Notes: generated by a model from the letters alone, not told the origin. A DNA stretch of 64,000 nt from Acidobacteriota bacterium (GCA_003225295.1 QHYZ01000057.1:41505-105504); one strand, 5' to 3'; positions 47,445-55,796 are shown, counted from the first letter of the stretch. Numbers and translations are program-made.

Positions 47445-49166
47445 ATGCAAAAGGCAAGCGATTCCGCACCGGCCCTCGCCTCCTTCTCCCTGGATGCCCT
47501 CCCCGTAATCAACCACTTCCTCGAACCACTGGACCTCTCCACGGTCCTCGAAGCTTACCTACCCCCTCCCCATCCGCGCCGACGAGTCCCTCCGGTCCAG
47601 GCCATCGGCCTGCTGCTTCGCAATCTCCTCCTCTCGCGGGAACCCCTCTACGGAATCGGTGCCTGGGCCTCCCGCTTTGAGCCTTCTCTCTTGGGACTTC
47701 CCCCAGAAGGAAGCGGCCTGCTGAATGATGATCAGGTGGGGCGCGCGTTGGACGATCTCTTCGATGCCGATCGGTCGTCCTTGATTCTTCGCATCGTCGT
47801 GACCGCCGTGCGAGAGTTCCACCTCTCCCTACGTCGCTTCCATAATGATTCGACCACGGTCAGCTTCCAGGGAGAGTACCGTGAGGCCGACGGACGCCGC
47901 GTGCGTAAGAAACCCACTCTGCGCATCACCTTTGGCCACAATAAGGATCATCGGCCCGACCTCAAGCAGTTGCTCTGGTCGCTCACCGTGACGGCCGACG
48001 GAGCTGTGCCCGTCCACTACCAAGCGCTCGACGACAACACAACCGACGACCAAACCCACATCGCCACGTGGAATCTTCTGCGCGCCATCGCCGGCCGCGC
48101 CACCTTCCTCTATGTCGCTGATTCCAAGCTTTGCACCCGGCCCCAGATGCGTTACATCCAAGGGCACGGTGGCCGCTTCCTGACCGTGGTGCCCGCCACG
48201 CGCAAGGAAGTCGGGCGCTTCGAGGAGGAGGTGCGAAAACACACGCTTCCCTGGGAGGAAGTCCTTCGTTTACCCCACCCGCAGCGCAAGGAAGCTCCCC
48301 CGGATATCTTCCGCGCCTACGAAGATCCAGAGGGTTCCGTGGAGGGTTATCGGATCGTCTGGTTCCACAGTACAGAGAAGGAGAAGCGAGATCGCCAGCA
48401 GCGGCAGGAGATGATGGATCGGGCCATTCAGGAACTGCGCGACCTGAACGATCGCTTGGCCTCTCCACGCACGCGATTTCGGAAACGCGCGAAAGTGGAC
48501 GAAGAGATTCGACGGATCCTCGAAGAATGCCCGGCGTCTTCGTGGTTGGAAGTCGAGGTGGGTGAGCGAGTGGAGGAGTCCTTCCGTCAAGCCACGCGCG
48601 GCCGGCCCGGCCCGCACACAAAGTACCGGCGCCTGCTGCGCCCGCGTTTCCAGGTGACTTGGCGACCGCGACCGGAGGCCCTCACCGAGGCCGAGAAGAC
48701 AGACGGGCTCTTCCCCTTGATCACCAACGATCGCAAGCTCGGGGCCAAACAGATGCTCCGGTGCTACAAGCTCGGCCAGCCGGGAGTCGAACAGCGTCAT
48801 CACAACCTCAAGGCGTTCCACCACGTGGCCCCTCAGTACCTCAAGAGTGTGCCGCGGATCGAAGCCTTCCTGTGCGTGTATTTCCTCGCTCTGTTGGTCA
48901 ATGCCCTCATCGAGCGCGAGATGCGCCGAGCGATGAAGCGGCGCCGACTCCCGGCCTTGCCGCTCTACCCCGAAGGTCGGCCCTGTAAGCGACCGACCAC
49001 TCAGCAGATTTTCAGGATCTTCGAGGGCTTGATGGTGCACCAGCTCACGACCACACGCGGCGGTCGGTACGTGTATCAGCCCAAACTCAATGGTCTGCAA
49101 AAGAAAGTGCTGAGGTTGCTCGGTATGCGGCCACAGCCACAGGCCTATCGAATCAGCATGGGCTAG
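47445..49166 (+). CDS. IS1634/IS4-like DDE transposase
   Basis: 573 residues from ATG 47445. An N-terminal helical part (LPVINHFLEPLDLSTVLEAY) is followed by the RNase-H-like core. It has the first Asp in RRFHNDSTTVSF, the second in FLYVADSKLCTRPQMRYIQG, and a long insert. The C-terminal segment DGLFPLITNDRKLGAKQMLR, then GVEQRHHNLKAFHHVAPQYL, carries the Glu. The DxxT...DS...E set and the LL-rich C-terminus (AFLCVYFLALLVNALIEREM) place it near IS1634. The frame is intact, so the element could still move. Start at 47445 is preferred over 47394, which overlaps the divergent gene. Confidence 0.9.
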   Translation: MQKASDSAPALASFSLDALPVINHFLEPLDLSTVLEAYLPPPHPRRRVPPVQAIGLLLRNLLLSREPLYGIGAWASRFEPSLLGLPPEGSGLLNDDQVGRALDDLFDADRSSLILRIVVTAVREFHLSLRRFHNDSTTVSFQGEYREADGRRVRKKPTLRITFGHNKDHRPDLKQLLWSLTVTADGAVPVHYQALDDNTTDDQTHIATWNLLRAIAGRATFLYVADSKLCTRPQMRYIQGHGGRFLTVVPATRKEVGRFEEEVRKHTLPWEEVLRLPHPQRKEAPPDIFRAYEDPEGSVEGYRIVWFHSTEKEKRDRQQRQEMMDRAIQELRDLNDRLASPRTRFRKRAKVDEEIRRILEECPASSWLEVEVGERVEESFRQATRGRPGPHTKYRRLLRPRFQVTWRPRPEALTEAEKTDGLFPLITNDRKLGAKQMLRCYKLGQPGVEQRHHNLKAFHHVAPQYLKSVPRIEAFLCVYFLALLVNALIEREMRRAMKRRRLPALPLYPEGRPCKRPTTQQIFRIFEGLMVHQLTTTRGGRYVYQPKLNGLQKKVLRLLGMRPQPQAYRISMG

Positions 49167-49223
49167 CGAAAAGGACCGGCCGGTAATTCAAAGAAATCAG
49201 GTCCGTGAAGTCCGGAAAAAGGG

Positions 49224-49229
49224 TTATAA
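49224..49229. repeat. right target-site duplication
   Basis: TTATAA copy matching 46947-46952. It directly follows the right terminal inverted repeat and is continued by the host gene codons for SADLRNG. Confidence 0.75.
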
Positions 49230-49823
49230 GTGCTGATTTAAGAAACGGGCGCTGCGCTGGCGTTCAGATAGTTCGGCAGGCACGAGTTTCTTATCCGCAT
49301 CTTCGGATCATCGTCCTGGTCGAGTCTCCCGAGCGTGCCATGGTTGTTGAGGGGTTTCGGGCGGGAGCTGATGGGGTATTCTCGCGCCTTGAACCCTTCG
49401 AGATGCTATGCAAATGCATTTATGCGGTGTACGAGGCCAAATCTGGGCGAGTAGTGAGGAGCTTCGTTTCATTATCGAAGCGATGGCTCAGGGGGAGAAG
49501 CCGCTCATCAAGAATGCCAACGGGACAAGGTTGCTGACGAAGAGGGAGGAAGAGTTGGTGCAATTGGTCGCAGAAGACCTGACCAACCGTGATATATCGC
49601 GCCAGCTCACTCTTAGAGAACACACAGTTCGTAATTATCTGTTCCGGATTTTCAACAAGCTGGGCACTTCGAATCGGCTGGAATTGGCCCTTTACGTACT
49701 CAAACAAAGAAGTGAGGATCCAGGATTAGTTTTTGGCGCGGGGCTTCTCTCGCAGCCTGCGCTGACCTTGAGCAGCGCAAAGGTAAACCTTAAGCAGGAA
49801 ATGCCCCACCGAACCACGAATGG

Positions 49824-50334
49824 TTAGAAGGTAAAGAACTCCCACATTGCGGGCGCATTGGAGGCAGCGCTTGGAAGCACGATTACGCCCAAGCCTTCCA
49901 GCGTGAGACGCAGCACGCTCTGGTGTTGATAGACGGTGGTCGATTGATAGCCGAGCTTGGAGAACGCGGGACTGATCAGAGCGCACACCACGTGGCCTCC
50001 GCCGTTAGTGCTATCGTTGCCAGATTCGTCGAACACAACGATGAGCAAACCGTCCTTTTGGAAGACGGAGTTCTTTATGAGGGGATCTATGTTGTTTTTG
50101 AGCCAGTTGTCGGCGGTGCCAAATCCGCAATCGTGCGCGTCGTCGCAGCCGTTCGGCGTGATGAACGAGTAGTGGGGAAGGTTTCCGCTGGAAAAGATCC
50201 AGGGCCAAGTGCGTAAAGGGTACCAGGTTCTGCTGTTGGGCGGAGCTGTTCTGCACGAAAAAGTCCAGCATCGCCTGACGATGAATCTGCCTTAGGTACT
50301 CGCCATCTATGAAGAGATAGGTGTCACCATCCAT
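49824..50334 (-). pseudogene. phosphoesterase-family C-terminal fragment, frameshifted
   Basis: In one frame the strand reads LDFFVQNSSAQQQNLVPFTH and LALDL. In the next frame it continues NLPHYSFITPNGCDDAHDCG, FGTADNWLKNNIDPLIKNSV, LLIVVFDESGNDSTNGGGHV and LRLTLEGLGVIVLP to the stop at 49824. This is the C-terminal half of an acid-phosphatase/phospholipase-C-like phosphoesterase. An extra T in the CTTTTCC run near 50190 causes the frameshift. The N-terminal half with the first metal-site residues is missing. It is not functional. Confidence 0.82.
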
Positions 50335-50343
50335 GACTTCTCG

Positions 50344-50715
50344 CTATGCAGCAGCCTTCGCGCGGTGGCTGGCGTTGCCGCGCCGGGACCGCGAACGCCG
50401 CTTTCTCGCAAGTCCGCCAAACTGCCTAATCCGCACTTCGCCAGCCGGAAACTTCGCCCGAATATCCAGCTTGCCGCCCATCGCCTCGATAGCTTTGCGC
50501 AATGTGCTCACGAAAATGTCGGAGCGGCTTTCGATCTTGGACACGCCGGCTTGATTAATGCGCAACGCCTTTGCCAAGCGCTCCTGGGTTATGCCCATTG
50601 CTTGACGAAGTTCGTTGAGAGCCATTTCCTCGATCATCTTTTGAGTCTTTGCATCCGAGCGTGCCCGCGCCCCGGGCGACATCTTTGCTTCCAGTTCTCG
50701 AAAATTCTTAGCCAT
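50344..50715 (-). CDS. higA: HigA-type antitoxin (XRE helix-turn-helix)
   Basis: 123 residues. The N-terminal helix is MAKNFRELEAKMSPGARARS. The XRE HTH spans about residues 35-90 (LRQAMGITQERLAKALRINQ, AGVSKIESRSDIFVSTLRKA, IEAMGGKLDIRA), and the tail is basic. Its start overlaps the last 8 nt of the toxin gene upstream, the toxin-first order usual for higBA. It should bind and neutralise the toxin and repress the promoter. The symbol rests on gene order and family only. Confidence 0.87.
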   Translation of the reverse strand: MAKNFRELEAKMSPGARARSDAKTQKMIEEMALNELRQAMGITQERLAKALRINQAGVSKIESRSDIFVSTLRKAIEAMGGKLDIRAKFPAGEVRIRQFGGLARKRRSRSRRGNASHRAKAAA

Positions 50716-51076
50716 TGAGCAATCCCTCCCTTCGGAGCGTATCCAGATGTTTGTCGTACAACCTATCGGCTATCGGCACAAACTCCTTGTACCAGCGACC
50801 CTTGCCCGTTTTATTCCCACCAATTAGGAGAATCGCAGTGCGCCGCGGGTCGAAGGCGAACAGCACACGGTAGGGCCGTCCTCGGTGCTGAACGCGCAGT
50901 TCCTTCATGTTGGCGTGTCTCGATGACGCTACCGAGTCCACATGCGGCCTGCTGAGCGTCGGTCCGAAGCGGCGAACCAGGTTTACCTCCGCCCCAACGT
51001 CTACTTGTTCGGCTTCGGTCAAACCGTCCCACCACGTCCGAAATTCATCCGTAAACTCTACTTCCCATTCCTCCAG
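50708..51076 (-). CDS. higB: HigB/RelE-type toxin (phage Gp49-like)
   Basis: The coding homology starts at EEWEVEFTDEFRTWWDGLTE and continues FGPTLSRPHVDSVASSRHAN, MKELRVQHRGRPYRVLFAFD, PRRTAILLIGGNKTGKGRWY to ADRLYDKHLDTLRREGL. This is a full-length RelE-fold mRNA interferase of the HigB/Gp49 group. No ATG, GTG or TTG precedes the conserved part in frame. The nearest candidates are CTG 51076 (used here) or an internal TTG 51022 that drops 18 conserved residues. A GGAGGA site sits just inside. The start is therefore odd, and the toxin may be weakly translated or start-mutated. Confidence 0.75.
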   Translation of the reverse strand: MEEWEVEFTDEFRTWWDGLTEAEQVDVGAEVNLVRRFGPTLSRPHVDSVASSRHANMKELRVQHRGRPYRVLFAFDPRRTAILLIGGNKTGKGRWYKEFVPIADRLYDKHLDTLRREGLLNG

Positions 51077-51417
51077 AGGAATATACCTCCAAAAGCCTAT
51101 TCGGTCAAGTGTATGCCTGCTTGTCGACCAAGTCCCTGCTTCCTTTTGAGATGCACTAATACTTCAAGCAGAATCGCCAGAAACCCGAATACCAGAACCG
51201 CGACGCTTTGCACAAGACACCTCCGCGTAGCCGAGCTACACAATGGCTAGCAACAGCATAACCCGCTCGGCGTTATACGCGAGAATCATCACATCGAACA
51301 ACAGTCAATCCCCGAAATGCAGTTGCGCGATTACTTGGAGTTGCGCACAAGCGCCGGTTTGATGCCGTTACGTCTGAAATTTGGCAAACAGCATAGCCAG
51401 AGCCTCCCGCTGAGGCT
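51077..51417. other. 341-nt spacer, nothing recognised
   Basis: It lies between the toxin 5' end and the hicB relic. Only short frames without domains are present. The right end may include unreadable 5' remains of hicB. Confidence 0.35.
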
Positions 51418-51595
51418 TGGTCAAATATCGAAGCGTTTATCGCCGAAGTCTCCGAACTTCCTGGCCGCGCCGACCGAGAAGACCGACAAAGAAACTCTCG
51501 CCAACGTAGAAACTATCATTAAGGAATGGGTCGAAACCGCCAAAGAACTCGGCGGCCCCATCAGTCCAACTGCGTCCAAAATCGCGCTGTTTTAG
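51418..51595 (+). pseudogene. HicB-type antitoxin relic, frameshifted
   Basis: In one frame the sequence reads WSNIEAFIAEVSELPG, the HicB N-terminal partial RNase-H-like segment. After a frame change it reads KETLANVETIIKEWVETAKE and LGGPISPTASKIALF, the HicB C-terminal part. The start and the first strand are missing, and no hicA toxin gene is adjacent. It is a decayed toxin-antitoxin partner lying beside the repeat that carries tRNA-Gly. Confidence 0.72.
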
Positions 51596-51648
51596 GCCAA
51601 TTTCGGGGGGGGGGAAGCCAGTAAAGCCAACTGCATCAACAGGCTTTA

Positions 51649-51722
51649 TGGAGCGGGCGATGGGAATCGAACCCACGTCCGAAGCTTGGGAAGCTTCTAT
51701 ACTGCCATTGTACGACGCCCGC
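51649..51722 (-). tRNA. tRNA-Gly (CCC), copy 1
   Basis: A 74-nt cloverleaf with encoded CCA. The 7-bp acceptor stem is GCGGGCG/CGCCCGC. The anticodon stem GAAGC/GCTTC encloses the loop TTCCCAA, giving anticodon CCC (51688-51690) for GGG codons. The T arm has GTTCGATTC. It is identical to the copy at 59002-59075. Confidence 0.93.
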
Positions 51723-51752
51723 TCATTCCTCTAGTTCGCTGGTTATACACAA

Positions 51753-51941
51753 CTAAGCTACTGCCCGTACAGACCGGCCATTTTCCATATTTTCCAATTT
51801 CATGCTGGAAAACGCCGCCCGCACTTGCTCTAGTGGAATTTCTCCGGTGTATTTGCCGTCATCACAGCAGAGCTGTGTCCCATTTGCTGACGAAGAACAG
51901 CAGGATTCATCCCGGACAACTCCCACCTTCGATTGCAGCCA
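51753..51941 (-). pseudogene. tyrosine recombinase 3' fragment
   Basis: The fragment encodes RRWELSGMNPAVLRQQMGHS, SAVMTA, then a frame break, then KYTGEIPLEQVRAAFSSMKL to the stop at 51753. It lies wholly inside the 296-bp repeat. The catalytic Tyr of KYTG is out of frame with the upstream part because one A is missing, exactly as in the larger copy at 59106-59796. Confidence 0.85.
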
Positions 51942-51961
51942 ACCAGTGCCGGAGGCAAGCC

Positions 51962-52333
51962 ATGAAATCTCCAAAAAGAATCGAGCCCGTCGAGAACGAG
52001 CAAGCTGATTATCACAGTACGCAACGGAAGATTCCTCGTCTGAAGAGTTTCGATGCGAGAATTGAGAGGCGCGAGCCTCTGCCAGTTCAGATCGACCTCG
52101 CGAACTTGGAAGAGCCGCGGGCTCGCGAACACACCGTAACGGAAGACGTCAGTCCCCACGGTGCTCGAGTGCTCACCAAACGATGCTGGCAGCCTGGCGA
52201 AATACCGCTGGTTACCCCCTTGATGGGCGAGTTTCCGAAGCACGCTCGAGTTGTATATTGTGATCCTCGAACGAAGGGTGGCTATTGTGTGGGCATACAA
52301 TTCGAAGGCCCCCCATTCAAATGGCAGGTATAG
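51962..52333 (+). CDS. PilZ-domain protein
   Basis: 123 residues from ATG 51962 (GGAGG upstream). The N-terminal part is charged and polar (IEPVENEQADYHSTQRKIPR). A PilZ-like domain follows: RIERREPLPVQIDLANLEEP, then TEDVSPHGARVLTKRCWQPG and KGGYCVGIQFEGPPFKW. The RxxxR of cyclic-di-GMP binders could be RIERR; the D/NxSxxG motif is DVSPHG. Both are near-canonical, so binding is plausible. It begins 20 nt beyond repeat copy 1, as the first gene of the flanked segment. Confidence 0.85.
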   Translation: MKSPKRIEPVENEQADYHSTQRKIPRLKSFDARIERREPLPVQIDLANLEEPRAREHTVTEDVSPHGARVLTKRCWQPGEIPLVTPLMGEFPKHARVVYCDPRTKGGYCVGIQFEGPPFKWQV

Positions 52334-52797
52334 CTCTCGCCGGGTTCGCCATCACGCTCTGCGCAATAGCAGCCAAACCTCCGAAGAGCGATGCTAGGTA
52401 ATCCGCTGTTCGCATGCTGCAAATGCATTCATCTCGTGGCGCGTTTCGGGGCGCACTCTGAGCGGGATGCAATACCTCACGCGGCAGCCAACCACTCAAA
52501 TCTAACCGGCAGACGTTCGGCCCGGGCTAACACTTTCAAGACAGAGGTCAATCCCAAAAGACCTAGGAGTTCCAAGCTTGTTGCCCAAGAAAGCCCGGGA
52601 ATATCCACAGGGTAAGTCCAACAAGAAGCAATCACTTAATGGAGTAATGCCTAAAACATAAACAAAACTGCGTTATTTTAATCAGAGCGTAATTGACCGA
52701 GTTGCGGCTTCCGTGCACAATCGCGTTCTCTCTTAGGGAGCTCTCAGCATCCTACGTTGGTTGATTGGGCTGGTTTTTGCCGGAAGCTGACTTGCCC
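52334..52797. other. 464-nt region, nothing recognised
   Basis: It lies between the PilZ gene and the next frame. It is AT-richer near 52640-52700, where a promoter could lie. There is no domain and no hairpin with a T-run. Confidence 0.35.
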
Positions 52798-53649
52798 ATG
52801 CCAGTATCGGGAGCAGATTCGCTCTCTATTGTTCGGCGTGCAGGAGAGTACTTCACTGTCATTCATCATTCTGCTACTCATGTTGCACGCCTGACGGTGC
52901 ACTCGTTTCAAGACATCGCCGAGAACGTTTCTAGCATTGAGTTACGTCTTGGCGCAATCGGGTCGACAATCGCTTCACAAGTAGAACCACCAGAATTCAC
53001 TGGGCAGGTGGCCGCATGGGGATTCCTTCCACGCACATACGTGGTCCAAACTCGTCATGAGCATCTCCTAGTGTTGATCGACCCGACCAAGATGACCGCC
53101 CAGATTCAACCCATGACCTGGTATGACCAATCCTACGACAAAATGAATCAAGCGATTTTGGACGTTACGGAGATACCGGGCACCACACTGGTGATCATTT
53201 CTATGCAGAGAGATTCTGAGCCAGTGCTTTACGATTTCGCGGCAAAAAGAGTCTTGAAGAAGCTTAACTTGGCTGGCCGTCATGGTAATCCTCAGCTTTG
53301 GTTGCGTCACAGCGCATCCGAACTGTGGGCAAGCGACTACGACACGATGGTCAGATTGGATTCACGAGATTGGAAGGTACTCGATACTTTGAAATTGCAG
53401 GAGTCTCAGGGCGGAATGGCAATGCTCAATGTAGGCAAGTACTATTTCTCCTCAGATGAGCATCTTTGTCTTGTCGCGCGTCCTCATAGTGGAGACGTAA
53501 TCCGTATTGATCCGAACAAGTTCGCAGTCATCCTTCGTTCAGAGACTGGCGGGCAACCTGAAGATGTGGCTCTCCTTTGGGACAACTCGGTTATCGCCCG
53601 CGATTTGAAGACGGGACGGATTTTGCAAGGTACTCTACATCGCGTTTAG
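52798..53649 (+). CDS. uncharacterised protein, beta-propeller-like
   Basis: 283 residues from ATG 52798; an upstream alternative start at 52765 is in frame. The sequence is mostly beta strand with recurring blades: AAWGFLPRTYVVQTRHEHLL, DVTEIPGTTLVIISMQRDSE, ASDYDTMVRLDSRDWKVLDT, then RPHSGDVIRIDPNKFAVILR. There is no signal peptide and no catalytic motif. It looks like a cytoplasmic five- to six-bladed propeller of unknown role. It is on the same strand as the M50 peptidase gene but 358 nt away. Confidence 0.65.
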   Translation: MPVSGADSLSIVRRAGEYFTVIHHSATHVARLTVHSFQDIAENVSSIELRLGAIGSTIASQVEPPEFTGQVAAWGFLPRTYVVQTRHEHLLVLIDPTKMTAQIQPMTWYDQSYDKMNQAILDVTEIPGTTLVIISMQRDSEPVLYDFAAKRVLKKLNLAGRHGNPQLWLRHSASELWASDYDTMVRLDSRDWKVLDTLKLQESQGGMAMLNVGKYYFSSDEHLCLVARPHSGDVIRIDPNKFAVILRSETGGQPEDVALLWDNSVIARDLKTGRILQGTLHRV

Positions 53650-54007
53650 GGGCGCAGTCTTGTAGGACGGGTGGCCAGGGCGTAACACCTCCAACGAATC
53701 TGCGTGCGAATTCCCAGAAACATCAGACTCGAGCATGAGAAACTCGCCATGAATGCCGCACCTCGCGACACCCTGTAGTTGACGTATAGCGAGATTCTCG
53801 AGTAGCGCCTCTTAAGTGCATATCGCGTTGTTGGGTGCTCGTCCGGGCAGCTCTGGAGTAGGCCTGTCGATGGGGAAGCTTGGCCGTTGCGGTGCGGTGG
53901 CTAGCTTTCGGCGATTGAGACGTGTAGGAATGTGGGAAAATTGGCCGTTAGGCAAGCGTCGAGATGTGGCGCTTGAGAAATTAGGCTGCGAAAGGAAAGT
54001 CTTGCGC
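53650..54007. other. 358-nt spacer upstream of the M50 gene
   Basis: No supported gene. In-frame codons run upstream of the M50 ATG but show no homology. No clear promoter was found. Confidence 0.35.
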
Positions 54008-54937
54008 ATGATAAGCATTCGCCGAGGAGCCATTCACCTCTTCCGCTTCGCCGGGATAGATTTGTTTTTGCATTGGTCTTGGTTCTTGGTGGCTGCGTTT
54101 GAAATAGGCGAGCGAGCGCAAAAGTATTCCTCTATCACATGGAACGTGCTGGAGTATCTCTCGCTGTTTTTTGTTGTGACGCTTCATGAGTATGGCCACG
54201 CACTGGCCTGCCGGCAGGTTGGAGGGACGGCGAATCAAATCGTGCTGTGGCCACTCGGCGGCGTGGCGTATGTGAAGCCGCCGCCACGGCCGGGCGCCAC
54301 ACTCTGGAGCATTGGGGCAGGGCCGTTAGTGAATGTGGTGCTTCTACTGATTATGTGGGTTCTCAGCGTGTTGAGCCGATCATCGGGGTGGGCGGAGACG
54401 ATGCCCAATGCCCACGCATTGGTGCGGGCAGTTTGGTTCATTAACGTGGGCTTGTTGATTTTCAACTTGCTCCCAATCTATCCCCTTGATGGTGGTCAGG
54501 TACTCAGGTCCCTGCTTTGGTATGTGGTGGGACGGGCTCGCAGTTTGATGGTGGCCACGACCGTTGGGTTCGTCGGTGTGGCTGGGCTCTTTATCCTATC
54601 TGTATGGATGCAATCCGTCTGGTTTGGCATTGTGTCCGTGTTCATTCTAATGAATTGCTGGAGAGGACTGCGACACGCACGGGTATTGTCGCGTTTAGCA
54701 GAATCGCCGCGTTACGACGGGCTCGCCTGTCCGTCCTGCAATGCAGCGCCACCTGTGGGAGCCTATTGGATTTGCAGGCAGTGTCGGAAGTCATTCGACA
54801 CGTTCCAAACGGAAGCAGTCTGTCCCTACTGCGCGGCCTGTTTCTCCCTAACGGCTTGTACAGAGTGTGGTGGACAATATCCGATGAACCGATGGATTGT
54901 TCCAGCTATGGAAAAAGGCACTACAGCCATTCACTGA
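54008..54937 (+). CDS. M50 site-2-protease-like membrane metallopeptidase with zinc ribbon
   Basis: 309 residues from ATG 54008 (AAGGAAAG upstream). A membrane core of about six helices carries the zinc motif TLHEYGHALACRQVGG in helix 2 and the third ligand in LLPIYPLDGGQVLRSLLWYV. There is no PDZ domain. After the core comes a soluble tail (about residues 240-300) with three paired-Cys sites: ACPSCNAAP, ICRQCRKSF and VCPYCAACF, then ACTECGGQY. It probably cuts membrane-embedded substrates; the zinc tail may bind a partner. It overlaps the next gene by 41 nt, so the two form a unit. Confidence 0.88.
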   Translation: MISIRRGAIHLFRFAGIDLFLHWSWFLVAAFEIGERAQKYSSITWNVLEYLSLFFVVTLHEYGHALACRQVGGTANQIVLWPLGGVAYVKPPPRPGATLWSIGAGPLVNVVLLLIMWVLSVLSRSSGWAETMPNAHALVRAVWFINVGLLIFNLLPIYPLDGGQVLRSLLWYVVGRARSLMVATTVGFVGVAGLFILSVWMQSVWFGIVSVFILMNCWRGLRHARVLSRLAESPRYDGLACPSCNAAPPVGAYWICRQCRKSFDTFQTEAVCPYCAACFSLTACTECGGQYPMNRWIVPAMEKGTTAIH

Positions 54938-55343
54938 AATTTATCGGGATGTGAAGACCGGCGCGTATCTGGTGCAGCCGTACACCGAAGGCCCTGTAGC
55001 CGCGACCGCTTTTGGCGAACCGACGGTAGTTTGTAAGGAGAATTTCAACTCCCAAATTGCGGACGCGATACTTGCGAGCCTCAAGAAATTCGGCGAGGAC
55101 AAGTATGACCGCATCCGAGCAATACGTCATAGTCCGGGCGAGCGGGCACAGTTCCTCAAGCGGCACGTTGCGGTCGGTGTCGAAGAACTCGTTTCAGGAG
55201 GACTGATTATTCGTCCGCTCCTTCATGAGGGAGGCGGCTTCGTCGGCTTGGACGAGGACTTTCCGAAAGCGACCTACCGCACAAGCTTGCAGATGCCATC
55301 GCCGAGGCATTCAACAGAGCTACCTGAAGGATCGTCTTGTTAG
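54897..55343 (+). CDS. uncharacterised protein downstream of the M50 peptidase
   Basis: 148 residues from TTG 54897; a GTG at 54951 after the M50 stop is an alternative. The protein reads PFTEIYRDVKTGAYLVQPYT, FGEPTVVCKENFNSQIADAI, LASLKKFGEDKYDRIRAIRH and ELVSGGLIIRPLLHEGGGFV. It is soluble and alpha/beta and has no signal peptide. I do not recognise the family. It is overlapped by the peptidase gene upstream and by the next frame downstream (7 nt), so three genes seem to be translated together. An accessory or immunity-like role is only a guess. Confidence 0.6.
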   Translation: MFQLWKKALQPFTEIYRDVKTGAYLVQPYTEGPVAATAFGEPTVVCKENFNSQIADAILASLKKFGEDKYDRIRAIRHSPGERAQFLKRHVAVGVEELVSGGLIIRPLLHEGGGFVGLDEDFPKATYRTSLQMPSPRHSTELPEGSSC

Positions 55344-55769
55344 ATCGTGGGCTAGAGACATTGAGTAGCTCTGACGCACTGATTCGTGCGAGCCGAGGCT
55401 CTGACCGTCAGGCGTTTGCTGACCTATTCGCCCGTTCGTCGATCTTATTCCTTCATCTGCCTCCGGGACTGGAGGGTGGACTAGACCCGAATGTAACGAA
55501 GGATGAGCTGCTGGCACAGATCAAGAAATCAGCTAAAGATTTATCGGGTCGAGAGCAATTCGTGCCGCTGTGCGACATCCGCGAAGGCCGGAAGCGGATG
55601 CTGCTGTTCACGCAGCAGACGTTCGCCCGAAGTCCTGACAGTCGAGGGCAGGGTGCTCGTGCCTAGTTTTCGGGACACCGACAGCGTCGTGCTGAATGCT
55701 GGAAGCAAGGTTGAGTATGAGCTTTCGGCGGAGGATATGGCCCTTCTGAAGGCTGGTAGTGGCCGTTAA
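55337..55769 (+). pseudogene. uncharacterised soluble protein gene with a frameshift
   Basis: The first frame reads RASRGSDRQAFADLFARSSI, LPPGLEGGLDPNVTKDELLA and REQFVPLCDIREGRKRMLLF, then runs into unrelated residues. The second frame resumes at VLTVEGRVLVPSFRDTDSVV and LNAGSKVEYELSAEDMALLK to 55769. A small insertion or deletion near 55627-55632 breaks the gene. I do not recognise the family. It follows the 54897-55343 gene with a 7-nt overlap. Confidence 0.6.
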
Positions 55770-55796
55770 CGCCAGCGCGGGGGAGTCGGAGAAGAG

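Larger units (their letters stand above)
46953..49223. mobile_element. 2271-bp insertion sequence (IS1634/IS4-like) with passenger gene
   Basis: Perfect 11-bp terminal inverted repeats (CCCTTTTTCCG at 46953-46963; CGGAAAAAGGG at 49213-49223), extended imperfectly to about 20 bp, lie inside TTATAA duplications. The element carries a 573-residue DDE transposase on the plus strand and a divergent 129-codon gene on the minus strand. The exact repeats and target duplication point to a fairly recent insertion. It is inserted into a response-regulator gene. Confidence 0.85.
46763..49827 (+). pseudogene. NarL/LuxR-type response regulator split by an insertion sequence
   Basis: The first part (46763-46952) has the receiver start VRVFIADSSALECQLMVRAL and ends NCPNVAII. 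The second part resumes after the element at 49230 with SADLRNGRCAGVQIVRQARV, VLVESPERAMVVEGFRAGAD and the LuxR-type HTH (LTKREEELVQLVAEDLTNRD, TLREHTVRNYLFRIFNKLGT). Removing the element plus one TTATAA restores the frame exactly (VAII-SADLRNG). A separate one-base loss at about 49433-49438 (GAGGCC where GAGGGCC is expected) shifts the frame before the HTH. The gene is therefore broken twice. Confidence 0.88.
51646..51941. repeat. 296-bp direct repeat, copy 1 (tRNA-Gly plus integrase 3' end)
   Basis: It matches 58999-59294 at 295 of 296 positions by eye; the single difference is G at 51737 against A in the other copy. It holds a whole tRNA-Gly gene and the last codons of a tyrosine recombinase. 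The left limit is at the tRNA 3' end (the encoded CCA plus three nt); the right limit is inside the recombinase. The two copies bound a 7057-nt segment. Confidence 0.9.
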
